Assembly (NCBI RefSeq): GCF_001636845.1
Contig: NZ_LITT01000046.1
Coordinates: forward strand, 186,001 to 250,000
Origin: Clostridium ljungdahlii
Lineage (GTDB): Bacteria > Bacillota > Clostridia > Clostridiales > Clostridiaceae
Direction of reading: 5' to 3'
Length of the DNA stretch: 64,000 bases
Shown here: positions 34,245-43,313 of the stretch, one piece after another
Numbering within the stretch: position 1 is the stretch's first letter
How the letters are laid out: every line of letters begins with the position of its first letter
Notes under the pieces: model-generated
The model's input: the letters and a program-made list of their open reading frames with translations, nothing else
Database searches by the model: none
What the model was told of the DNA's origin: nothing
Program-made: the position numbers and the translations under genes

Positions 34245-34514
34245 ATGTTGATTATTAAAAAAATATTTTCATTATCCCTCGTTGCATCATCTATAATGCT
34301 ACTCTCTACTTTCACATCAACTGCAGCAGCTGATTCCTCCTATTCTCCTAGAAAATCACAGGTAATTCAGTGGGAAAAGCATACAGATATAAGTACACTT
34401 AAGTGCTGGACTATAAAATTTAAATCACCAGCAGATGAAAATTCTCTTCTACTCCCGGGAATAATTACTGTAACAGACTCAAAGGGCTGCTTAATTCCAA
34501 CAAACTTTTTTTGA
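34245..34514 (+). pseudogene. Truncated exported protein with an Ig-like domain remnant
   Basis: About 89 aa with a clear signal peptide (KKIFSLSLVASSIMLLSTFTSTAAA) and the beginning of a bacterial Ig-like domain (KCWTIKFKSPAD ... GIITVTDSKG). A seven-T run near 34505-34511 puts it out of frame. With six T the reading would continue FFDNKNSYV for a few residues before another stop. It is therefore a fragment, probably of a surface protein. AAAGGTGAT precedes the start. Confidence 0.55.
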
Positions 34515-34596
34515 CAATAAAAACAGCTATGTATAAGCCATTTTAATAAATTCCACATACTTCAAAGGAAAATGGAAAAATGCCATTTTTGAACAA

Positions 34597-34629
34597 TTGT
34601 TAACATCAATATATGTTTTATGTTGACAA
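34597..34629 (+). promoter_or_regulatory. Upstream BirA-type operator of bioY
   Basis: TTGTTAAC and GTTGACAA are separated by 17 nt; the right half overlaps the -35 box TTGACA. The spacing is slightly longer than usual for BirA boxes. Confidence 0.55.
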
Positions 34630-34651
34630 TTCATTAAATAATTATTATAAT
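34623..34651 (+). promoter_or_regulatory. Sigma-A-type promoter of bioY
   Basis: TTGACA (34623-34628) and TATAAT (34646-34651) have perfect 17-nt spacing. It is flanked on both sides by BirA-like operators. Confidence 0.85.
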
Positions 34652-34655
34652 TTTA

Positions 34656-34686
34656 TTGTCAACATAAATAGTATATTGGTTAACAA
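34656..34686 (+). promoter_or_regulatory. BirA biotin-operator of bioY
   Basis: TTGTCAAC-N15-GTTAACAA matches the BirA box pattern of Gram-positive bacteria and covers the start-of-transcription region. Biotinyl-AMP-bound BirA should repress bioY when biotin is sufficient. Confidence 0.8.
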
Positions 34687-34704
34687 TTATTGAGGAGGGA
34701 AAAT

Positions 34705-35250
34705 ATGAACTTAAAACTTAGAGAAATAACTACAACAGCTATATTTACGGCTTTAACAGCTATTTTAGCTCAAATTTCTATACCACTACCATTTAGTCCT
34801 GTACCTATAACCTTTCAAATACTAGCAGTTTACATATCTGCAGTAATCTTAGGAAGCAAACTTGGTGCATTATCTCAATTGGTATATGTACTTTTAGGAG
34901 CAGTCGGCGTACCTGTATTTGCAAACTTCCATGGTGGTTTAAGCGTAGTATTAGGACCGACAGGAGGATATCTCATAACTTATCCCATTATAGCTTACAT
35001 CATAGGAAAAATTTCAGAAAAAGAACTGTCTTTTGTTAAATCAATTATAGGTTTAATTATTTCATTAATATTTTGTTATGCAATTGGAGTACTTCAGCTT
35101 TCATTTATAACAAAAATTTCAATAGAAAAGTCCATATTTGTAGGTGCTCTTCCATTTATTCCTTTAGATACCATAAAAGTTATAATTGCTTATATATTAG
35201 GTAGTAGAGTTCGGGAAGCCCTCATAAAAACAAATCTTATAAAATGTTAA
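34705..35250 (+). CDS. bioY: Biotin transporter substrate-binding component (ECF S-component)
   Basis: About 181 aa with five or six membrane helices. It carries the BioY-typical PLPFSPVPITFQ near residue 25, the GALSQLVYVLLGAVGVPVFANF stretch and the GPTGGYL motif. It captures biotin for an energy-coupling-factor transporter; no ATPase genes are beside it, so a shared ECF module encoded elsewhere is likely. ATG 34705 follows GAGGAGGG. The BirA-type operators support the assignment. Confidence 0.94.
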   Translation: MNLKLREITTTAIFTALTAILAQISIPLPFSPVPITFQILAVYISAVILGSKLGALSQLVYVLLGAVGVPVFANFHGGLSVVLGPTGGYLITYPIIAYIIGKISEKELSFVKSIIGLIISLIFCYAIGVLQLSFITKISIEKSIFVGALPFIPLDTIKVIIAYILGSRVREALIKTNLIKC

Positions 35251-35642
35251 CATTAAGAGCTCATCATCTATTGTGTATCCAGGGATATAGGGGTTACGGT
35301 TATAGTAAAAATTTCACTAAAAATATGAACAATATCGTTTGTTCTTTAAAAATGGACACTTCCATACAGGTAAAAATTATAACAAAAACAGATATCATTT
35401 GTTCTTGCTGTCCCAATAATGTAACTGGTAAGTCTTGTTGTTACCAATGTAAAGTCAGATATTTGGACAAGAAGGTGCTAGACTTGCTTCAACTAGAAAA
35501 AGATAAAGTATATTATTATAAAGATCTTTTAAATATTATCCACAATAAAATAACTTATGAAAGCTTCAAAAATATATGCGGTATATGCCAATGGTTCCAT
35601 TATGGATATTGTAAAAAAGGACTAATAGCTAACAATATATAG
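35244..35642 (+). CDS. DUF1284-family cysteine-rich protein
   Basis: 132 aa. The N-terminus LRAHHLLCIQGYRGYGYS is the DUF1284 signature. The middle is rich in cysteines (ICSCCPNNVTGKSCCYQCK), and further Cys pairs follow (CGICQWFHYGYCKKG), suggesting a metal or Fe-S site. Function is unknown. The ATG overlaps the bioY stop by 7 nt, so it is translated with bioY and may be under biotin control. Confidence 0.82.
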   Translation: MLTLRAHHLLCIQGYRGYGYSKNFTKNMNNIVCSLKMDTSIQVKIITKTDIICSCCPNNVTGKSCCYQCKVRYLDKKVLDLLQLEKDKVYYYKDLLNIIHNKITYESFKNICGICQWFHYGYCKKGLIANNI

Positions 35643-35651
35643 AGTTTCTAA

Positions 35652-35692
35652 TAAAAATGCACTATTTCATATAAGTGCATTTTTATTTTTTG
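35652..35692 (+). terminator. Terminator after the bioY operon
   Basis: A 12-bp stem TAAAAATGCACT/AGTGCATTTTTA is followed by TTTTT. Confidence 0.85.
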
Positions 35693-35765
35693 AAAAATTT
35701 GTGAAAAATTGTGATATACTATTTACATATACTTTAGTATTAAATAAGCAGGAGGTAATCGTATA

Positions 35766-36245
35766 ATGTTACATATAATTGCAGCTTTAAATGAAGATTA
35801 TGTGCTTGGCAGGGACAATAAACTAATCTGGCATATACCAGAGGATCTAAAAAGATTTAAAGACATCACCTACGGTAAATCCATTATAATGGGAAGAAAA
35901 ACTTTCGAATCCCTCCCATGTATACTTCCTAAAAGAAAACATATTGTCATTACAAGAGATACAAACTATAATATTTTGGATGAAAGAGTAGAAATACTCC
36001 ATCATATTGAAGACGTTTTAAAATATAAAAATTCCCCTATAGAAAGCTTTGTTTCAGGTGGAGGAGAAATTTATAAGCAATTACTCCCCTACTGCAATAA
36101 ATTATACCTTACAAAAATTCACTCTCATGAAAAAGGCGATACTTATTTCCCTAAATTTGATAAAAATAATTACCATGTAATCGAATTCAAAAAACACTGT
36201 TATGGCAATATAAAATACAGTTTTATAACTTATGAAAAAAATTAG
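35766..36245 (+). CDS. folA: Dihydrofolate reductase
   Basis: 159 aa, full length. It has the N-terminal IIAALNEDYVLGRDNKLIWHIPEDLKRF start with Trp and Asp at the active site, the GRKTFESLP motif binding NADPH, and the FVSGGGEIYKQLLP loop. It reduces dihydrofolate to tetrahydrofolate. GGAGGT lies upstream. It overlaps the region preceding the DUF2207 gene, whose chosen ATG lies 14 nt after this stop. Confidence 0.95.
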   Translation: MLHIIAALNEDYVLGRDNKLIWHIPEDLKRFKDITYGKSIIMGRKTFESLPCILPKRKHIVITRDTNYNILDERVEILHHIEDVLKYKNSPIESFVSGGGEIYKQLLPYCNKLYLTKIHSHEKGDTYFPKFDKNNYHVIEFKKHCYGNIKYSFITYEKN

Positions 36246-36258
36246 TAGGAGAATAATA

Positions 36259-38064
36259 ATGAATTTTTTTAAAAAATTTTTAATAAGTACCTTTATATTA
36301 CTTTTTACAATTTCCATTCACTCTTTTAAAGTTTACGCTTCAGATGGAGTGGACTTATCCATGTTCAATATAAACACCTCTATAAAAGAAGATGGTTCTA
36401 TAGAGGTAGAAGAAATTATAACCTATAATTTTAGAGATAACTATAATGGAGCCTATCGGGATATATCTACTATAAAAACCAAAGGTATAGACAACCTTAA
36501 AGTATCCCTTATATCACATAATGGTAGTGAAGTTCCATTTAAAAAAAGTTCTAATGTTAGAAACGGAGACAATGGTGTATTTGAAATATTATCAAAAGGT
36601 ACAAATTTATATGGAATTAAAATTTACTGTCCTTCAAAAAATGAGGAAAAAACTTTTAAAATAACTTATACTATGAAAAATGTATCAGTAAAATATAATG
36701 ATATTGGTGAATTTTACTACACCTACTGGTCAGACTATAATGAAGCTAAAATAGACAATTTAAAAATACACATTAACCTTCCGCAAAATATTGGTAAACA
36801 ATATATAAAAGCCTATTATCATGGTATTTCAAATGGAGAATGCAATATAAAAAATGGAAATGTAGATTACTCCTTTCCTCATGTGAAATCAAAGGAGCTT
36901 GTTCAGGTAAGGTTGCTTTTTCCAAGCAAGTTAATACCTTTATGTAAAAATGTAAATAATAGAAATATGCTAAATACAATTTTAAGTCAAGAAGCAAATT
37001 ATGAAAAACAAAAGCAAAAAAAAATAGCTCATACTATATTTGTAAGAAATATATTAAACATTATAGGTGTAGTATTGTGTTTTCTTTCCCTTTTCTTGAT
37101 ATTTAAGACATCAAAAAAGCTCAACAAAATTGAAGATACATCTTATAGTGTATATTCTCCCGTTGAAATTCCTGAGGATTGTACACCTGCAGTTACAGCT
37201 TATTTAGTTGCGAGAACTATAAACGGCAGAACTATCTACGCTACAATACTTGACTTATGGAGAAAAGGTTACTTAACTATTGAGAAAAACATATTGGATA
37301 GTGCTAAGAAAAAACTAAACTTCTTAATTATAAAAAATAAAGAACCCGATTGGCTGCTATTAAAACACGAAAAATACTTTATGCATTGGATATTTGACAT
37401 AATGGGCAGCGGCCAAAATGTAAGCACCCTGGAAATTAAAAAACATTGTAAAAGATCCTCATCTCATAGTAATTTTGCAAACTGGCTAAACCTTATAAAA
37501 GAAGAAGCCAAATCACGAAATTATTATGATGTTGAAGCTTCCAAAGCAGGAATGTTTATAATTATTCTTGCTGTAGTTGAATTGATCTTTTCAACTATTT
37601 CACTTATGACTGAAGCTCATACAGGTATTTTTAGTTTAATCATATCAATCTTCATGATTGTCTATGGATCAATGTGCTGCTGTAAAAAGAGTGCTTATGG
37701 ACAATCTCAATATAAAAAATGGATGAAATTTAAATCTCATGTACAAAATATGGACTTAGAATATAATATGGAAAATGCCACCATTGAAACCTATATTCCC
37801 TATGCAGAAGCCTTAAATATAAAACAAAATAGTATGTCTAAGCTTAAAAATTCTTTTAAAACTCCTCCAGAGGATGATATGGGGTGGCTGTACTACTATT
37901 TAATTTTTGACAGTTCTACCTTTGACAAAGACGATACCTTTAGAAACAATATATACAGCTCTTTTAACACAGGATCTTCAGGTAATTCAATTGTTTCATC
38001 AGATAATTCCTCTGGAAGCAGCAGTGATGGGGCTGCTGGGGGCGGCGGTGCTGGAGGATTTTAA
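36259..38064 (+). CDS. DUF2207 membrane protein with glycine-rich tail
   Basis: About 601 aa. A signal sequence is followed by an extracytoplasmic DUF2207 domain (about residues 25-240). Next come a membrane helix (about 258-280), a soluble region containing TPAVTAYLVARTINGRTIYATILDL, and two adjacent helices (about 430-480). The C-terminus is GSSSDGAAGGGGAGGF, the Gly-rich end usual for this family. Its function is unknown. ATG 36259 follows TAGGAG; the ATG at 36232 lies inside the folA end without a site. Confidence 0.85.
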   Translation: MNFFKKFLISTFILLFTISIHSFKVYASDGVDLSMFNINTSIKEDGSIEVEEIITYNFRDNYNGAYRDISTIKTKGIDNLKVSLISHNGSEVPFKKSSNVRNGDNGVFEILSKGTNLYGIKIYCPSKNEEKTFKITYTMKNVSVKYNDIGEFYYTYWSDYNEAKIDNLKIHINLPQNIGKQYIKAYYHGISNGECNIKNGNVDYSFPHVKSKELVQVRLLFPSKLIPLCKNVNNRNMLNTILSQEANYEKQKQKKIAHTIFVRNILNIIGVVLCFLSLFLIFKTSKKLNKIEDTSYSVYSPVEIPEDCTPAVTAYLVARTINGRTIYATILDLWRKGYLTIEKNILDSAKKKLNFLIIKNKEPDWLLLKHEKYFMHWIFDIMGSGQNVSTLEIKKHCKRSSSHSNFANWLNLIKEEAKSRNYYDVEASKAGMFIIILAVVELIFSTISLMTEAHTGIFSLIISIFMIVYGSMCCCKKSAYGQSQYKKWMKFKSHVQNMDLEYNMENATIETYIPYAEALNIKQNSMSKLKNSFKTPPEDDMGWLYYYLIFDSSTFDKDDTFRNNIYSSFNTGSSGNSIVSSDNSSGSSSDGAAGGGGAGGF

Positions 38065-38177
38065 ACAAAATTATTTAATTTTAATCTATTTTTAAGATTG
38101 CCTTTTTATAATAGCTCTATAATAATTTAATTTTGTAGTGAAACACCGAAACTATAAATTGAAAAGGAGCTATAAAG

Positions 38178-39407
38178 ATGACAAAAAAAATAAGGAAAAT
38201 ACAAATTACAAGGCACATTGTACAATTAATTTTATTTTTTTTACTACCTGGCCTTTATATAATGGCCTTTAGTGAACTAAAAAATATTTTTCAGATGATT
38301 ATTAAAGGAAACTTTAATTTCATTCAAGTATTTCCACAGTTACTGGAGTTTTCAATATGTATACTATTTACTATTTTTGCAGGCAGATTTTTCTGTGGAT
38401 GGTTTTGTGCCTTTGGTACTTTTAATGATTGGGTTCATATTATATCGAAAAGAATATTTAAAATTAATTTTAAAATAAGTGAAAAACTAGACTCTAAACT
38501 AAAATATGTAAAATACGTAGTGCTGTTATTACTTCTAATTGCTGGATACAATAGTGGAAGTAATTTTTTACAAGGTACAAGTCCCTGGGATGCTTTTGCT
38601 CAAATAACGGATTTTTCTAAGGTTATATCAACTTTAACTATAGGTTTTGTACTTTTAGTTCTAATAACTTTAGGAGATATTTTTATTGAAAGATTTTTTT
38701 GCAGATACTTGTGTCCCTTAGGTGCTGTATTCTCCCTGTTCTCTAAAATAAGTATATTCAAAATCAAAAAACCTAATGATAAATGTGGTAAATGCAGGGT
38801 ATGTACAAATAATTGTTCTATGGGATTAAAACTTTATAGTACAAGTAGTGTAAGAGGCGGCGAATGTATAAATTGTTTAAAATGCATAGAGGTATGTCCT
38901 AGGAAAAATACAAGTGTAAATATAATTGGAGAAAATGTAGATTCAAAACTTGCATGTTCAGTTGCTCTAACTCTATTTGTTGGGATTTACGGTCTTGTAA
39001 ACCTGGGAAATACTATGTTAAGTAGACAAAATACCTCTTCTATAAATAATGCAGCTACTACTCAAACTATGGTTCAGAAAAATAATTTCAATGGGAATAC
39101 AAGTACTTCTCCTTCTAATACAGTACAAGGTAAATATAAGGACGGAACTTATACTGGAACTGGAACAGGCTTCAGAGGAGGTACAACAAAAGTTTCTGTT
39201 ACTATAAAAAATGGTAAAATTACTGATACTCAAACAATATCTACAGAAGATACACCTAGATTTTATCAGAATGTAGAAAGTACATTGCCCAATGAAATAA
39301 TTTCAACACAATCAACTTCTATTGATGCAGTGTCTGGAGCTACCTACAGCAGCAAAGGGTTTACAGATGCAGTACAAAATGCGCTAAACCAAGCTGTAGA
39401 AAAGTAA
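38178..39407 (+). CDS. Membrane 4Fe-4S / FMN-binding electron-transfer protein (NapH-NosR-like)
   Basis: 409 aa. Four to five membrane helices carry the paired motifs GRFFCGWFCAFG and RFFCRYLCPLG. Two ferredoxin-type clusters follow (CGKCRVCTNNC and CINCLKCIEVCP, about residues 200-240), then another helix. An extracytoplasmic FMN_bind domain ends with DAVSGATYSSKGF, where the Thr is the expected site of covalent flavin attachment. It likely moves electrons across the membrane; the partner is unknown. AAAAGGAG precedes the ATG. No apbE flavin transferase lies nearby. Confidence 0.88.
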   Translation: MTKKIRKIQITRHIVQLILFFLLPGLYIMAFSELKNIFQMIIKGNFNFIQVFPQLLEFSICILFTIFAGRFFCGWFCAFGTFNDWVHIISKRIFKINFKISEKLDSKLKYVKYVVLLLLLIAGYNSGSNFLQGTSPWDAFAQITDFSKVISTLTIGFVLLVLITLGDIFIERFFCRYLCPLGAVFSLFSKISIFKIKKPNDKCGKCRVCTNNCSMGLKLYSTSSVRGGECINCLKCIEVCPRKNTSVNIIGENVDSKLACSVALTLFVGIYGLVNLGNTMLSRQNTSSINNAATTQTMVQKNNFNGNTSTSPSNTVQGKYKDGTYTGTGTGFRGGTTKVSVTIKNGKITDTQTISTEDTPRFYQNVESTLPNEIISTQSTSIDAVSGATYSSKGFTDAVQNALNQAVEK

Positions 39408-39452
39408 AAGAGTAAGACCTGTAAGATTATTTTCCACAGGTCTTGCTCTTTT
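39406..39452. terminator. Bidirectional terminator between convergent genes
   Basis: AAAAGAGTAAGACCTGT pairs with ACAGGTCTTGCTCTTTT. It touches the stop of the plus-strand gene and the stop of rsgI on the other strand. Confidence 0.85.
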
Positions 39453-40407
39453 ATTTTTTCTTATTTCCATTAGAATTCTGCTGGTGCGAATTATCTTTAT
39501 TGGAATTATCATTTTGCTTGCTGCTCATATTTTCATCAGTTTTTTTATTTGAGTTTTGATTTTCTTTAACTTTACTGCTATCCGAGTCTTGTGACTGTTT
39601 TACATTATATTCACCTTTGTCTTTTTCTTTATACGAGCTAGAATTACTTTCACTTGAAGAATTACCTCCACTTGATGGATTATTTTCATTCTTAAATTTA
39701 TTTTCGCTGCTGGTGCTATTATTTAATGTTTTATCCTCTTTTTTATCACTTAAATGTTTTTCACTGCTTGGAGTACTCTCTTCAGCAGCAGCTTTATCAC
39801 TGCTATTTAAGTTCTTGTTATTAGAATTATCCTTTGGTTTATTATTTAAAATAATATTACCATTAGTTTCAATTTTTACACTTAGATTAGAAGATTCCAT
39901 ATTTGATTTGAAATCAGAAACATCTATATTTTTACCACTAATGTCAATTGATATAGTTTTCGCATAATTCTTATCAATAAATTTATCTTTCTTAGCTTGA
40001 TCAATTATTATTTTTAAAGCATTATTTATATTATCATTATTTATTTTCACTTCACTCAATATTTTATTTCCATCACCATTTAACCCTTTAAAAGAAATGA
40101 TTTTATTTAAAAAATTCACCTTTAGCTCAATGCTAGGATTTATATTTACTAAAACAGTAGCTGCAGGAGTATAGTAGGCTTTTACGCCACCACCTACTAA
40201 TAATACAAACATTATACAAGCTGCCGCTATTATCTTTCTTGTATTAAAAAAACTTAATCTGTGAAGAATTTCATCTCCCTCAAATTTTTCGCCAATATGG
40301 AGCCTTTTGCCACTACAATTTACTTTTATAAATTCACCATAAGGAGTAAGTAAATTAGCATATTTTCCTTCTACACTTACTACTATGCCTTCTTTTTTAC
40401 CCATCAT
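39451..40407 (-). CDS. rsgI: Anti-sigma-I factor, RsgI type
   Basis: About 318 aa. The cytoplasmic RsgI N-domain (GIVVSVEGKYANLLTPYGEFI) is followed by one membrane helix (about residues 57-77). An extracytoplasmic domain starts VLVNINPSIELKV; the Asn-Pro here is the autocleavage site known in this family. A long Ser/Asn/Lys-rich disordered tail takes the place of the carbohydrate-binding modules found in cellulolytic relatives. It should hold SigI inactive until a wall or surface signal acts. Its start overlaps the sigI stop, so the two are coupled. Confidence 0.88.
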   Translation of the reverse strand: MMGKKEGIVVSVEGKYANLLTPYGEFIKVNCSGKRLHIGEKFEGDEILHRLSFFNTRKIIAAACIMFVLLVGGGVKAYYTPAATVLVNINPSIELKVNFLNKIISFKGLNGDGNKILSEVKINNDNINNALKIIIDQAKKDKFIDKNYAKTISIDISGKNIDVSDFKSNMESSNLSVKIETNGNIILNNKPKDNSNNKNLNSSDKAAAEESTPSSEKHLSDKKEDKTLNNSTSSENKFKNENNPSSGGNSSSESNSSSYKEKDKGEYNVKQSQDSDSSKVKENQNSNKKTDENMSSKQNDNSNKDNSHQQNSNGNKKK

Positions 40408-41083
40408 TCTCACCCACTTTTACATTTAAATAGGACCTTATATACATAAAATTTTCGCTGCTAAATAATATAAATAAAGCAATAATATACCTTCTCCACT
40501 TGTCAATAAATTTTTTGTTACATCCAGCATATATACAAATTTGCTTAACGGGCAGCTGCTTTTTATTCAATATAAAATTACTAATTTCACTATTGTTGCA
40601 TACTTTTAGCACAAGTTTTAAAATACTGTCTCTTGTATCCTTATGCTTTGGACTATTATTTACAAGACTAATAAAATCGATTTTATATTCCATAAGTTTT
40701 TTATTTAATTCAATAATTTCATCTGCTCTATTTTTATTTTCCACTTCCAATTGAAAACTTGTTATAGAATTGGCATTATTTAATTTTTCCATACTGCAGT
40801 CACTATCGTCAAAAGTAAGTAAAGGTGAATTTTTATTTTTTCTAAAATAATCAATTAATGCATTCCTAATTATAATTTTTGCATATGCGTAAAAATTTCC
40901 CTTGGTTTCTGTATAATTATCGCAAGCTTTGTTAAACGCAATCAAAGCAATGCTCAGTTCATCATCATTTTCCCATTGAAGATATCTTTTTGAAATAGTA
41001 TAAGTACATTTATATATAAAATTTTTATTTTCACTAATGAATTCATCTCTGTTTTCATGGAGTAAATGAGCAATATCTGCCAT
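40397..41083 (-). CDS. sigI: RNA polymerase sigma factor SigI
   Basis: 228 aa of the SigI group. Region 2 is seen in ELSIALIAFNKACDNYTETKGNFYAYAKIIIRNALIDYFR, with an RNA-polymerase-binding and -10-recognition character. A C-terminal SigI-specific DNA-binding part follows (VKQICIYAGCNKKFIDKWRRYI). GAGGTGATG precedes the start. Together with the overlapping anti-sigma gene it forms the usual sigI-rsgI operon for envelope or heat stress or polysaccharide sensing. Confidence 0.9.
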   Translation of the reverse strand: MADIAHLLHENRDEFISENKNFIYKCTYTISKRYLQWENDDELSIALIAFNKACDNYTETKGNFYAYAKIIIRNALIDYFRKNKNSPLLTFDDSDCSMEKLNNANSITSFQLEVENKNRADEIIELNKKLMEYKIDFISLVNNSPKHKDTRDSILKLVLKVCNNSEISNFILNKKQLPVKQICIYAGCNKKFIDKWRRYIIALFILFSSENFMYIRSYLNVKVGENDG

Positions 41084-41231
41084 TACATCACCTCATCTAT
41101 AAAATTATACGAAGCAAATAAGAATTTTAAGGGAGTCCCCTAAATTATATTTAATCATCGTATATTCCACTGAATAATTAAACGAGATTGATGTAAAAGT
41201 ACAAGTAGATTTATGGCATCTCAGGATATAT

Positions 41232-43184
41232 CTACTTTAAGCAGTGCATATATTCTCTTGCTCTATCTCCTTTTACTAAAAAGGGCTGTCCTTTAGAACA
41301 AAATACCGAAGTAGATGTATATTCAATATCCGCATTTTTATCATAGCCCATCTTTTCAATAACTTCTTCTTCATTATGGCAAATATCATATCCATCCAAT
41401 ACAAAATTAATTTTACCTCTTCCTTTTGTAAAAGAGGTAAATTCCACAGCATAATTCATAAATGTAGATACTGGCCCTCTGCCTGTTATAATAACTTCAC
41501 CATTTAAATTATCGGGATTTTCAAAAGAGCCTTTTAACTTTTGTATATCAGATAAAACTCTTCCCATATAATCTGAACTTACCTTAATCTTAAATCTATA
41601 ATAGGGTTCTAAAAGTATGTTTTTCACACCTTCAAGTCCCTGTCTAAGTGCTCTAAAAGTTGCCTCTCTAAAATCTCCCCCACAGGTATGTTTAACATGT
41701 GATCTTCCTGTAATAAGTGTAATTTTTATATCTGCTATTGGAAAGCCTGTTAAAATACCGTGATGATCCCTTTCATAAATGTGTTTTCCTACCAATTTCT
41801 GATAATTTATATCTAAGTCATCTGTGCTGCACTCATTGTAAAATGAAATACCACTATTTCTCTCTCCTGGCTCCAATTTAAAGTGTACTTCTGCATAATG
41901 TCTTAAAGGTTCAAAGTGTCCACAGCCATAAGAAGTTTCTATTATAGTTTCTTTATATAAAATTTCACAAGGTCCAAAATCTACAGGTAAATCAAATCTT
42001 TCCTTTACTAATTCTTTAAGCACTTCCAGCTGAATTGTTCCCATAATATTTACCTGTATTTCCCCTAGTTTTTCATTCCAACTTACTTTAAGCGCAGGAT
42101 CTTCTTCTTCTAAAACTTTAAAACAAGCTAGTACATCTTTTTCATTTAAACTTTTGTCAAATATTACTCTTGATTTTAACGCTGGAAGCATCTCATAATT
42201 AACTTTTCTATAGCAATTTCCAAGTCCACACCCTACAATTGAATTTGATAGGCCTGATACTGCAGCAAGTTCTCCTGCTGATGCTTCATTTACTGTTTTG
42301 AATTTGTCACCATTACAGATTCTAATTTGCGTTACTTTCTCAAAACAATCCTGAGATGTATTTACTGCAATTTCATCTCTAACTTTTAAAGTACCTCCTA
42401 GTATTTTCATATAAGTAATTTTATTTTTTTGCCTGTCATGGCATATTTTATATACAATTCCTTGAAACTTTTCTCTATTATTGTATTTTGTAAAAGTTAG
42501 CCTATCTAATTTTTCTAGAAATGCATCTATTCCCTTATCTTGAAGGGCAGAACCACTCATACAAGGAAATAACTTACTTTTATATATCATGTCTCTTATA
42601 GAATCCAGCCACATCTGATTTGTAAAATCTTCTTCTATATATTTTTCAAGAAGTTTATCACTCCGTTCTGCTGCAAACTCCATAATTTCTTTATTGATTT
42701 TATCTAACTGAACAGATTCAGGAATAAAACATATATCTTCTGTTAAGTTTACTCTAATATCTTTAAGTATACCTTCTACATTTGCTCCAGCCCTATCTAC
42801 TTTATTTATAAAGAAAAATGTAGGTATACCATGCTTTTTCAAAAGCTGCCACACTATTTCAGTCTGTGCCTGAACCCCTTCAACTCCACTTATGATAACA
42901 ACGGCATAATCCATTATTTCAATGGTTCTTTCCATTTCGGATGAAAAATCGGCATGTCCAGGTGTATCTACCAAATAATAAGTAGAAGATTTATACTTAA
43001 ATACAGCTTGATCGGAAAATATGGTAATTCCTCTATTCTTTTCTATGTCATTATTATCTAAAAATGAATCCTTATGGTCTACTCTTCCTAAATTTTTAAT
43101 ACTCTTTGTATGATACAAAATCTGCTCAGCTAAAGTAGTTTTTCCTGCATCTACATGAGCAAATAATCCAATTGTCTTATTCAT
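41232..43184 (-). CDS. EF-G-like GTPase of the Tet(M)/ribosomal-protection family
   Basis: 650 aa. G1 is AHVDAGKTTL, G3 DTPGHADF and G4 NKVDRAG, followed by EF-G domains II-V. Length and domain content match ribosomal protection proteins and their chromosomal homologues. The domain IV tip differs from known tetracycline determinants as far as can be judged (GRGPVSTFMNYAVEFTS), so resistance cannot be claimed. It could release stalled ribosomes. It stands alone with its own 5' region, divergent from the HTH-TOBE gene. Confidence 0.82.
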   Translation of the reverse strand: MNKTIGLFAHVDAGKTTLAEQILYHTKSIKNLGRVDHKDSFLDNNDIEKNRGITIFSDQAVFKYKSSTYYLVDTPGHADFSSEMERTIEIMDYAVVIISGVEGVQAQTEIVWQLLKKHGIPTFFFINKVDRAGANVEGILKDIRVNLTEDICFIPESVQLDKINKEIMEFAAERSDKLLEKYIEEDFTNQMWLDSIRDMIYKSKLFPCMSGSALQDKGIDAFLEKLDRLTFTKYNNREKFQGIVYKICHDRQKNKITYMKILGGTLKVRDEIAVNTSQDCFEKVTQIRICNGDKFKTVNEASAGELAAVSGLSNSIVGCGLGNCYRKVNYEMLPALKSRVIFDKSLNEKDVLACFKVLEEEDPALKVSWNEKLGEIQVNIMGTIQLEVLKELVKERFDLPVDFGPCEILYKETIIETSYGCGHFEPLRHYAEVHFKLEPGERNSGISFYNECSTDDLDINYQKLVGKHIYERDHHGILTGFPIADIKITLITGRSHVKHTCGGDFREATFRALRQGLEGVKNILLEPYYRFKIKVSSDYMGRVLSDIQKLKGSFENPDNLNGEVIITGRGPVSTFMNYAVEFTSFTKGRGKINFVLDGYDICHNEEEVIEKMGYDKNADIEYTSTSVFCSKGQPFLVKGDRAREYMHCLK

Positions 43185-43313
43185 ATACTACACCTCTTAA
43201 AAAATGTACAATGTGTGTACATTTTGTTCTAATATATTGTAGCATAAAAAATTTTTTCTATGCTACAATGTTATAATATAATAATAAATAAAATACAAAA
43301 GCAGGTGAGTTGA

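Noticed and set aside
41100-41150. SigI-dependent autoregulatory promoter before sigI
   Set aside because: A GGGACTCCC block and a CGTATA block exist, but their spacing does not fit the expected SigI promoter, so it was not listed.
41232-43184. Tetracycline resistance determinant
   Set aside because: The protein has the family architecture, but chromosomal homologues without resistance are common and no mobile context or leader is present.
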